59,424 nt of DNA, taken from assembly GCF_900112775.1 (NCBI RefSeq), contig NZ_FOYZ01000020.1, positions 1-59,424 on the forward strand, in the 5' to 3' direction. This stretch comes from Anaeromicropila populeti (GTDB lineage Bacteria > Bacillota > Clostridia > Lachnospirales > Lachnospiraceae). Positions 1 to 6,631 of the stretch are shown piece after piece (within the stretch, counting starts at the first letter, position 1; each line of letters begins with the position of its first letter). The notes under the pieces were generated by a model, which worked only from the letters and a program-made list of their open reading frames with translations, searched no databases and had not been told where the DNA came from. A program made the position numbers and the translations under genes.

Positions 1-177
1 GGGGTAAGAAAATCTCTACAACCTTTTACAAGAAATACCGATGCACCCTTTTACGCAGAATTTCGCAGAATTAAACAGGGGGGATACCCAAAACGAAAAA
101 AATAGCTGAAGGATGCAGGCAATAGTTGAAATAGAGAATAGAGGTTTTGTTAAAACGTAAATAAAAAAGAAGATTTT

Positions 178-222
178 AGACCAAAAAACAAGTGAAAAAG
201 CGATGTTTTTAAGGTCTTTTTT
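178..222 (+). terminator. Rho-independent terminator of an upstream prophage operon
   Basis: AGACC (178-182) pairs with GGTCT (213-217). An inner AAAACA/TGTTTT stem continues the helix after a small internal loop, and T6 follows the right arm. This fits a terminator for whatever gene lies left of the window. Confidence 0.6.
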
Positions 223-232
223 AGTACCATAA

Positions 233-275
233 AAGTGTAGCTGTTGGAGAGTAATTAACTCTGGCAGCTGCACTT
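233..275 (+). promoter_or_regulatory. Structured leader hairpin before the HTH/zinc-finger gene
   Basis: AAGTGTAGCTG (233-243) pairs with CAGCTGCACTT (265-275) with one U-G wobble. Inside it AGAGT (248-252) pairs with ACTCT (258-262). The double hairpin lies about 30 bases upstream of the start codon at 309. It may be a leader structure or a second weak terminator (TTTTATT follows). Bases 1-177 hold no gene I can support, only two direct copies of CGCAGAATT at 54-62 and 64-72. Confidence 0.45.
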
Positions 276-308
276 ATTTTATTGCTGGAAAGAAAGGATA
301 AAAAAGGA

Positions 309-746
309 ATGACGGCTTCACAAGAAAAACAGATTCGGGAACTCCGTATGCGGGGAATTGGTTATCGAGCGATTGGCTCAGTGGTAGGAGTGTCTCGTGA
401 TATTGTAAGAAACTTTTGTAAAGCAAGGGGCTTGGAAGGCTATGCAAAAGCCTTAACCAAAAATGTAATGGAACAGATGCAGTCGGGGGAGGCTTGTTTC
501 TATTGTGGAAAAAGAATGGAGCAGCCTTATACAGGACGTCCAAGAAAGTTTTGCTCCAACCAATGCAGAAGAGATTGGTGGAAGGCACATCCAGAGGCAG
601 TGGAGAAAAGAAAAACAGCTGTTTATCAACAGACCTGTGCTTGTTGTGGAATAACCTTTGAAGCCTATGGAAACCGAAACAGAAAATATTGCAGTCATAA
701 CTGCTATATCAAAGACAGATTTTGGAGGGAAGAGAATGGAATTTAA
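309..746 (+). CDS. Phage HTH and double zinc-finger protein (often labelled sigma-70-like)
   Basis: A 145-residue putative DNA-binding protein. Residues 5-40 look like a resolvase- or sigma-type helix-turn-helix (GYRAIGSVVGVSRDIVRNFC). Two zinc-knuckle units follow, C63-x2-C66 with C82-x3-C86 and C110-x2-C113 with C128-x3-C132. The ATG at 309 is preferred over the in-frame TTG at 282 because GAAAGGA lies just upstream of it. The last 11 bases overlap the methyltransferase gene, so the two are probably translationally coupled. Proteins of this kind sit just upstream of methyltransferase or terminase genes in many clostridial prophages and may act in late transcription. That role is inferred, not shown. 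Confidence 0.75.
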   Translation: MTASQEKQIRELRMRGIGYRAIGSVVGVSRDIVRNFCKARGLEGYAKALTKNVMEQMQSGEACFYCGKRMEQPYTGRPRKFCSNQCRRDWWKAHPEAVEKRKTAVYQQTCACCGITFEAYGNRNRKYCSHNCYIKDRFWREENGI

Positions 747-1992
747 AAAACTAAAGATAACAGAATTGATTCCCGCCGCCTATAATCCAAGAAAAAAACT
801 GAAACCCTGCGATAAGGAATATGAGAAAATCAAAACCTCCATTACAGAGTTTGGATATGTGGAGCCCATCATTGTAAATACAGATTTCACAATTATTGGA
901 GGGCATCAAAGAGTTACGGTGCTACAAAATTTAGGATATACCGAAATTGATTGTATTGTAATTGCAATCGATAAAACAAAAGAAAAAGCCTTGAACATTG
1001 CCTTGAATAAAATTACTGGATCTTGGAATGAAGAACTGTTGGCAGACTTATTAAAGGACATAGAAGCATCTGATTTTGACCTGAGTAAAACAGGGTTTGA
1101 ACCTCCGGAAATAGAACAATTATTTAATGCGGTTCATAACAAGGATATCCGGGAGGATGACTTTGATGTAGAGGAAGAACTAAAAAATCCATGTATTTCG
1201 CGGAAAGGTGATGTGTGGTTGTTAGGCCCCCACCGTCTGATATGTGGTGATGCTACTAGACCTGAGACTTATAAAAAACTAATGGAAGGGCAGAAGGCTA
1301 ATCTAATTGTTACGGATCCACCCTATAATGTTAATTACCAATCAGAAGTTGGAATAATACAAAATGATAACTTGAAAGATGAGGAATTTTACAAGTTTCT
1401 ATTTGCTGCTTTTGTGAATATGGAGGCAAACATGGAACAGGATGCCAGCATTTATGTGTTTCATGCAGACACAGAAGGATTTAATTTTAGAAAAGCGTTT
1501 CGAGCAGCTGGGTTCTATTTATCTGGAACCTGCATTTGGAAGAAGCAGAGCCTAGTATTAGGAAGAAGCCCTTATCAGTGGCAGCATGAGCCAGTTTTGT
1601 TTGGATGGAAGCTAGGGGGAAAGCATTTGTGGTATTCGGATCGAAAACAGTCAACCATATGGGAGTTTGACCGTCCAAGCAAAAATAATCTTCATCCAAC
1701 CATGAAACCTATTAATTTGGTATCTTATCCGATTACCAACTCCTGTATGAGTAATTGTATTGTATTGGATCCGTTTGGTGGCAGTGGCTCTACGTTAATG
1801 GCTTGTGAGCAGACCAGTCGAATTTGCAGAACCATTGAGTTGGATGAGAAATATGTGGATGTTATTGTACATCGATATATGGAATGGAAAGGAACTGCAA
1901 AAGATGTTTATTTAATTCGGAATAGCAGAAAAATTAAATATTGTAATATGGATAAGGAAGGTGAAGCGAATGAAGCAGTTGACCTTCCTTGA
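736..1992 (+). CDS. ParB-domain/DNA adenine or N4-cytosine methyltransferase fusion
   Basis: A 418-residue protein. The N-terminal ~95 residues are a ParB/sulfiredoxin-like domain with GGHQR at 55-59. The C-terminal part is an amino-methyltransferase with the catalytic DPPY at 194-197 ahead of the SAM-binding DPFGGSGST at about 345-353, which is the beta-class order. It should methylate exocyclic amino groups in DNA. The ATG at 736 follows GGAGGGA, and the gene overlaps the previous one by 11 bases and the next by 23. No cognate nuclease is adjacent, so it is probably an orphan phage methylase used against host restriction or to mark packaging or replication sites. The target sequence cannot be read from the gene. 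Confidence 0.9.
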   Translation: MEFKKLKITELIPAAYNPRKKLKPCDKEYEKIKTSITEFGYVEPIIVNTDFTIIGGHQRVTVLQNLGYTEIDCIVIAIDKTKEKALNIALNKITGSWNEELLADLLKDIEASDFDLSKTGFEPPEIEQLFNAVHNKDIREDDFDVEEELKNPCISRKGDVWLLGPHRLICGDATRPETYKKLMEGQKANLIVTDPPYNVNYQSEVGIIQNDNLKDEEFYKFLFAAFVNMEANMEQDASIYVFHADTEGFNFRKAFRAAGFYLSGTCIWKKQSLVLGRSPYQWQHEPVLFGWKLGGKHLWYSDRKQSTIWEFDRPSKNNLHPTMKPINLVSYPITNSCMSNCIVLDPFGGSGSTLMACEQTSRICRTIELDEKYVDVIVHRYMEWKGTAKDVYLIRNSRKIKYCNMDKEGEANEAVDLP

Positions 1993-3292
1993 TTTGTGCG
2001 CAGGAATTGGGGGCTTCCGTTTGGGATTAGAGGCTGCAGGGCACAGATGCATTGGATATTGTGAGTATGATAAATTTGCAGTAGCTTCTTATAAGGCTAT
2101 GCATGAGACGGAGGGAGAGTGGTTCGCTAGTGATGTCACAAAACTCAAATCAGAAGATGTCCCACGAGCAGATATCTGGACATTTGGGTTTCCATGCCAA
2201 GACGTATCCGTTGCAGGGAAGCAAAGAGGATTGTCAGGAAAAAGAAGTGGAATCTATTTTAATATTATTGACCTTATCAAAGGCAAAAAAGAAAGTGATA
2301 AACCCACATACCTTCTTGTTGAGAACGTTAAGAACCTGTTATCAGTACATGCAGGATTCGATTTTGCCACCGTTTTGTCTGAAATGGACAAAGCAGGGTA
2401 TGATTGTCGATGGCAGGTGCTTAATTCAAAAGACTTTGGAGTCCCCCAAAATAGAGAACGGGTATTCATTACTGCAAATCTTAGAAGCAGAGGTAGACGA
2501 GAAATATTATCTCTCGAAGGAAAAAACGGAGCAGCTCTTAAGCAGGTTATAAGAGGTATGCAGGGCTATCGGGTATATGATCCCCATGGAGCAGCTACCA
2601 CTTTAATGGGAAATGCAGGAGGAGTTGGAGCAAAGACAGGATTGTATCTGGTAGGTTTTAACCGAAAAGAAGGAATCAAAGGAAGACTTGAGACGGCACA
2701 TACAATTGCTGCAAGTGACTATCGTGGAATTAACCGAAATCAGACGATGAATGCGGTGTATGAAGAAGGAAAAAAACGACAGCTTTTTATTGACCAGTCC
2801 AATACCAAAAGTCAGATAACGGACACTGCCCGCTGTTTAACTGCCCGCTATACCGCAGGAATGGTCAATCGCATGGCAATGAATTCTGCTGTATTGGAAG
2901 TTTATCCAGTTCTTACACCACAGCGTTTGGAGAAACGGCAAAATGGGAGAAGAATCAAAGACAATGGCGAACCTATGTTTACGCTTACTGGACAGGACAG
3001 GCACGGAATTCTTCTTTACAAAAGTGTGACTAAAGAGGGAGAGCCTGTTCTTAAAATTAAAAATATAATTAGGCAGGAATATCAAGGAAAAAAAGAAGCA
3101 GTAATCAAACAAGGAAGAATTCGGAGGCTTACACCGAAGGAGTGTTTCCGCCTTCAAGGGTTTCCAGATTCTCTATTTGAAAAAGCACAAGCGGTAAATT
3201 CAGATGCACAGTTGTACAAACAGGCAGGAAATGCTGTAACTACCACAGTTGCCTATGCTGTAGCAATGACATTGCCAGAGTCTAGAAAATAG
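1970..3292 (+). CDS. Phage DNA cytosine-5 methyltransferase
   Basis: A 440-residue C5-methyltransferase. Motif I is FLDLCAGIGGF at 6-16; the catalytic Cys lies in FPCQ at 74-77; ENV is at 118-120; NRERVF marks motif VIII. The C-terminal RLTPKECFRLQGFPD and QAGNAV are motifs IX and X. The long stretch between motifs VIII and IX is the target-recognition region. The ATG at 1970 is preferred to an in-frame GTG at 1961 because AAGGAAG precedes it at proper spacing. It overlaps the ParB-methylase gene, so both orphan methylases are made together. This enzyme differs from the second C5-methylase at 27.6 kb, which has a different target region. Confidence 0.93.
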   Translation: MKQLTFLDLCAGIGGFRLGLEAAGHRCIGYCEYDKFAVASYKAMHETEGEWFASDVTKLKSEDVPRADIWTFGFPCQDVSVAGKQRGLSGKRSGIYFNIIDLIKGKKESDKPTYLLVENVKNLLSVHAGFDFATVLSEMDKAGYDCRWQVLNSKDFGVPQNRERVFITANLRSRGRREILSLEGKNGAALKQVIRGMQGYRVYDPHGAATTLMGNAGGVGAKTGLYLVGFNRKEGIKGRLETAHTIAASDYRGINRNQTMNAVYEEGKKRQLFIDQSNTKSQITDTARCLTARYTAGMVNRMAMNSAVLEVYPVLTPQRLEKRQNGRRIKDNGEPMFTLTGQDRHGILLYKSVTKEGEPVLKIKNIIRQEYQGKKEAVIKQGRIRRLTPKECFRLQGFPDSLFEKAQAVNSDAQLYKQAGNAVTTTVAYAVAMTLPESRK

Positions 3293-3321
3293 ATTTTCTT
3301 TTGCAGATACAAGAAAAAAGC

Positions 3322-3367
3322 TTGACTTAGAAGGCAGTTAGAGTGATGTATAGTGTACCAAAAGAAA
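3322..3367 (+). promoter_or_regulatory. Prophage repeat element, copy 1
   Basis: GTTAGAGTGAT starts at 3337, followed by GT, ATAG, TG and TACCAAAAGAAAA. A TTGACT hexamer at 3322-3327 lies 13 bases before GAGTGAT. The block is repeated in front of the amidoligase gene and of the first serine recombinase gene. It is probably a promoter plus regulator-binding site of the phage. Confidence 0.6.
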
Positions 3368-3380
3368 AGGAGAACAGCAG

Positions 3381-4163
3381 ATGGAAATTATGGTAACTGG
3401 CAAGGATAGAAAACAGGTAGTAAAGGTAATTGCAGAACATTTAGGTGATACTTCTGTTTATCTGGGACCGCCATCGTTTGCGTACAAAATAGGAAAAATT
3501 ACGGTGGACAGAAACAACCGGATTTTAATTGAAGATGCGGAAAAGGGAAAGGAAGTAAAAAGGATATTAGAGAAAAAAGGAATGCTCGATGAGGAAGAAA
3601 AGACTTTGATTAAAATACCAATTGAAAATATGACTGCACAGGGAATCATCAATCTTGTCAATATGCTCCATTCTAAACAGTATCTGATCAACAAAGCCAT
3701 AGGAAAAACAGGTTTTCTTATCAAAAATGAACTGATAGAAGCTCTCGAGAAACAGGAGTTTACCAAGAAAGAAGAGGTGGTTTCTTTTCTTCAGAAAGTT
3801 GCAGATAGTGGTGTCGGTGTTTCCTTTACAGAGGAAGGTATCTTATTTACGGGATTTCCTTTTTCCCAAGAGCCAGTCAAAGTAAAAGCCTACTGTGAAC
3901 TGTCTGCCATGATGGTGGCATATGCCAGACAACATCAACGAATTCGTTCCAAGCCTACTAAGGAAGAAAATGAAAAATATTATATGAGGGTGTGGCTTGT
4001 CCGAATTGGACTGGGAGGCAAAGGCGGGAAAGAGACTAGAAGGGAACTCTTAAAAAATCTGAACGGTCATACCGCATTCTCTAACCAGCAAGAAAAAATG
4101 AAGTGGCAGGAGAGGCAAAAAGCCAAGAAGGATGCCGAAAGAGCTAGCCACTGTAAGGGTTAA
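3381..4163 (+). CDS. Conserved prophage protein sharing a C-terminal module with the amidoligase
   Basis: A 260-residue cytosolic protein without signal peptide or membrane segment. Relatives in clostridial phages and conjugative elements are usually labelled 'virulence-related protein'; I do not know its function. Residues 197-233 (NEKYYMRVWLVRIGLGG... to GHTAF) line up with residues 256-292 of the neighbouring amidoligase (NEKYAFRCWMLRLGLNG... to GNSAW). The two proteins therefore share a C-terminal helical module. The tail after residue 233 is Lys/Glu-rich. AAAAGGAG precedes the ATG. The repeat element lies directly upstream, so transcription probably begins there. Confidence 0.75.
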   Translation: MEIMVTGKDRKQVVKVIAEHLGDTSVYLGPPSFAYKIGKITVDRNNRILIEDAEKGKEVKRILEKKGMLDEEEKTLIKIPIENMTAQGIINLVNMLHSKQYLINKAIGKTGFLIKNELIEALEKQEFTKKEEVVSFLQKVADSGVGVSFTEEGILFTGFPFSQEPVKVKAYCELSAMMVAYARQHQRIRSKPTKEENEKYYMRVWLVRIGLGGKGGKETRRELLKNLNGHTAFSNQQEKMKWQERQKAKKDAERASHCKG

Positions 4164-4229
4164 ACTACACAATCTGTCAACCAGATATTTGTGTACATTA
4201 TGGTTCAGAATTCTCTGGATAATTAGTGT

Positions 4230-4264
4230 GTTTAGAGTGATATATAGACTACCAAAAGAAAACA
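4230..4264 (+). promoter_or_regulatory. Prophage repeat element, copy 2
   Basis: GTTTAGAGTGAT starts at 4230, followed by AT, ATAG, AC and TACCAAAAGAAAA, just upstream of the amidoligase ribosome-binding site. It matches copies 1 and 3 closely but lacks the TTGACT hexamer found 13 bases upstream of GAGTGAT in those two. Confidence 0.6.
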
Positions 4265-4282
4265 CACAGCGGAGGATTAAGA

Positions 4283-5173
4283 ATGAGAACACAGACATTT
4301 GGAATTGAAATTGAAATGACAGGCATTACAAGAAAAAACGCAGCAAGCTTACTTGCGGAATTTTTTCAAACAGAGAGTCAATACGTAGGGACAGGTTATC
4401 AAACTTACGAAGTTAAGGACAAAAAAGGGAGGACTTGGAAAGCGATGTACGATGCAAGCATTGCCGCACAAAAAAAAGAAAATGGAAGAACCTTTCATGC
4501 GGGAGATGATTACAAGACGGAAGTGGTCAGTCCGATTCTTACTTATGAGGATATGGAAACCTTACAGGAACTGGTAAGAAAGCTAAGAAAGGGAGGAGGT
4601 ATAATAAACTCTTCTTGTGGAATTCACATCCACATCGGGGCAGAGAAATTTAAGCCACAGACTCTACGGAACATTGTGAACATTATTGCAAGCAAGGAAG
4701 ACATCCTTTACAAGGCACTGCAGATTGATCCAGCAAGACTTCAGTATTGCAAAAAGACCAATGAGAAACTTTTGGAAACCATTAACAGAAGAAAGCCAAC
4801 AACCATGAAGCAGTTAAAAGAAATTTGGTATGCAGAAGATCCTTATAACACGAGCAGACATTATAACGAGACCAGATACCACGGATTAAACCTGCATGCC
4901 ACTTTTACAAAAGGAACGGTTGAGTTTAGACTTTTTAACAGCACCCTTCACGCAGGGGAGATCAAGGCATACATACAGTTCTGTCTTGCGGTAACGCATC
5001 AGGCACTGACACAAAAGAAAGCAACACCGAGAAAAACGGTGACCGACAATGAAAAATATGCATTCAGATGCTGGATGCTCCGACTGGGGTTGAATGGAGA
5101 GGAATTTAAGACCTGCAGACTTCATTTTTTAAAGCACCTCGAAGGAAATTCAGCATGGAGAAGTGGACATTAA
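4283..5173 (+). CDS. Phage amidoligase (COOH-NH2 ligase, Amidoligase_2 type)
   Basis: A 296-residue glutamine-synthetase-fold ligase expected to use ATP to join a carboxylate to an amine. Motifs seen are FGIEIEMTG at 6-14 (metal-binding Glu pair), YDASI at 56-60, TEVVSPIL at 79-86 and SSCGIHIHIG at 110-119. The C-terminal module (256-292) is shared with the preceding protein. A gamma-glutamylcyclotransferase-like gene follows, and this pairing is a described association: amidoligases are thought to make gamma-glutamyl or related amide linkages that the cyclotransferase removes. The substrate (peptide, cell-wall component or protein side chain) is unknown. GGAGGA precedes the ATG. Confidence 0.85.
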   Translation: MRTQTFGIEIEMTGITRKNAASLLAEFFQTESQYVGTGYQTYEVKDKKGRTWKAMYDASIAAQKKENGRTFHAGDDYKTEVVSPILTYEDMETLQELVRKLRKGGGIINSSCGIHIHIGAEKFKPQTLRNIVNIIASKEDILYKALQIDPARLQYCKKTNEKLLETINRRKPTTMKQLKEIWYAEDPYNTSRHYNETRYHGLNLHATFTKGTVEFRLFNSTLHAGEIKAYIQFCLAVTHQALTQKKATPRKTVTDNEKYAFRCWMLRLGLNGEEFKTCRLHFLKHLEGNSAWRSGH

Positions 5174-5192
5174 GAGCCAGATGTCACATGCC

Positions 5193-5214
5193 AAGGGCGG
5201 AGAAAACCGCCCTT
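5193..5214 (+). promoter_or_regulatory. GC-rich hairpin between amidoligase and cyclotransferase genes
   Basis: AAGGGCGG (5193-5200), loop AGAAAA, CCGCCCTT (5207-5214): a perfect 8-bp stem, unusually GC-rich for this window. No T-run follows, so it is more likely an RNA-stability or processing element than a terminator. Confidence 0.45.
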
Positions 5215-5286
5215 AAGGCAGTGAAAGGAGGCTCCAGAGCGGGATGCTTTAAGAAGTGAAGTCTAATGTAGAAAGGAAGAATTAAG

Positions 5287-5778
5287 GTGAAAAAATATTA
5301 CATTGCTTATGGCAGCAATATGGATTTGGAGCAGATGGAATATCGGTGTCCTAACGCAGAACTAATTGGAACAAGTATGTTGGAAGGATATGAACTGCTT
5401 TTTAAGGGTTCTCTTACTGGCTCCTACGCAACGATTGAAGCAAGAAAAGGAAGCAAGGTTCCCGTACTGATATGGAAGCTAGGGGAAGGGGATGAAGAAC
5501 GGCTTGATCGCTATGAAGGATATCCAATCTTTTATGATAAGAAGGAGCTTGAAGTTAAAGTCGAGGAAAATCAGATGACAGCCATGGTTTATCTCATGGA
5601 TAAACAGAGAAGCTTTGGAAAGCCGAGTGACTCCTATTATCAGGTGTTGGACAGGGCGTATCAGAAATTTGGCTTTGACAAGAAAATACTGAGAAAAGCC
5701 TTTAGAAAAAGTTTGAAAAAGAAAGGAATTTCGTATGTTCAAGGTATCGAAAAGGATTGTGAAAAAAATAAAAGCTGA
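5287..5778 (+). CDS. Gamma-glutamylcyclotransferase-like (AIG2/BtrG fold) protein
   Basis: A 163-residue GGCT-fold protein. The substrate loop YGSNM is at 8-12, and the probable catalytic Glu is E77 in LDRYEGYP. This fold converts gamma-glutamyl-amines to 5-oxoproline plus free amine. Here it probably edits or releases the product of the upstream amidoligase. GTG is the start, with GAAAGGAAG upstream. The last ~24 residues are Lys-rich and overlap the next gene by 44 bases in another frame. The biological substrate cannot be deduced. Confidence 0.85.
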   Translation: MKKYYIAYGSNMDLEQMEYRCPNAELIGTSMLEGYELLFKGSLTGSYATIEARKGSKVPVLIWKLGEGDEERLDRYEGYPIFYDKKELEVKVEENQMTAMVYLMDKQRSFGKPSDSYYQVLDRAYQKFGFDKKILRKAFRKSLKKKGISYVQGIEKDCEKNKS

Positions 5779-5962
5779 CTACCCTTCAGGCACGAGGGTG
5801 GAACTTATTAGTATGGATGACCCCTATGTGAAAATTCCAGAGGGAACAAAAGGAACGGTAGTAAGCGTGGATGATGTGGGAACCATTCATGTCCATTGGG
5901 ATACGGGACACAAGTTAGGAATTGTTTATGGAGAAGATATGTGCAGAAAAGTCATGCAGTGA
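5735..5962 (+). CDS. DUF4314 family small protein
   Basis: A 75-residue protein resembling the DUF4314 family: a short basic N-terminus, then an SH3/KOW-like beta fold (YPSGTRVELISMDD, IPEGTKGTVVSVDDVGTIHVHWDTG). Such folds often bind nucleic acid or protein. It starts inside the 3' end of the cyclotransferase gene with AAAGGA upstream. It commonly travels with phage and conjugative-element accessory genes; its function is unknown. Confidence 0.75.
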   Translation: MFKVSKRIVKKIKADYPSGTRVELISMDDPYVKIPEGTKGTVVSVDDVGTIHVHWDTGHKLGIVYGEDMCRKVMQ

Positions 5963-6151
5963 GAAGCCGACAAATAATAAGAGAATCCATGTGAATTTAT
6001 TATTTGGTAAAAGATTAAGAGCAGAAAGCAAGACTTTTGTACCAAGAAACAGCAAATTGTAGCGGCTATCAAAATAAATTTTAGAGTGACAAGGGGAGAA
6101 GGCATCTTAGGAAGCCTTTTCTTTTTGTGTTTTTAGAAGGAGGTGAGGGCA

Positions 6152-6631
6152 GTGGCACAGAGAGGAAGAAAACCGAAGCCAACTGCAGTAAAAGTGCTTG
6201 AGGGAAACCCCGGAAAAAGAAGTCTGAATACAGGCGAACCGAAGCCGGGGAAAAAAGCTCCACGCTGCCCAGCATGGCTTGAGGAGGAGGCAAAAAAGGA
6301 ATGGAAGCGTCTAGCAAAGCAGATGGAGCAGTTGGGAATTTTAACGGAAGTAGATGCGGCAGCTTTTGCAGGATACTGTCAAGCTTATGCGAGGTGGAAA
6401 GAGGCAGAAGAATTTATCTCACAGCATGGAACCATTGTAAAAACACCATCTGGGTATTGGCAGCAAGTACCACAGGTATCCATTGCACAGACCTATCTTA
6501 AGATAATGAATCGATTCTGTGAGCAGTTTGGCCTGACTCCATCTGCAAGAAGCCGTATCAATGCAAAGGACACCGAGGAGCGAAATAGTGATGAAATGGA
6601 ACTTCTTTTGTTAAAGGGAGGTGGTAGGTAG
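6152..6631 (+). CDS. terS: Phage terminase small subunit (P27 family)
   Basis: A 159-residue DNA-recognition subunit of the packaging motor. The basic N-terminus RGRKPKP and the following VLEGNPGKR are the P27-family signature; helical segments continue to FGLTPSARSRI near the C-terminus. The GTG at 6152 is chosen over the in-frame GTG at 6143 because GAAGGAGG (6136-6143) is correctly spaced for it. The stop overlaps the large-subunit start by one base. The 189 bases before it hold a partial match to the repeat element (TTTAGAGTGA at 6080) and an AAGGC/GCCTT hairpin, but no gene. Confidence 0.9.
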   Translation: MAQRGRKPKPTAVKVLEGNPGKRSLNTGEPKPGKKAPRCPAWLEEEAKKEWKRLAKQMEQLGILTEVDAAAFAGYCQAYARWKEAEEFISQHGTIVKTPSGYWQQVPQVSIAQTYLKIMNRFCEQFGLTPSARSRINAKDTEERNSDEMELLLLKGGGR

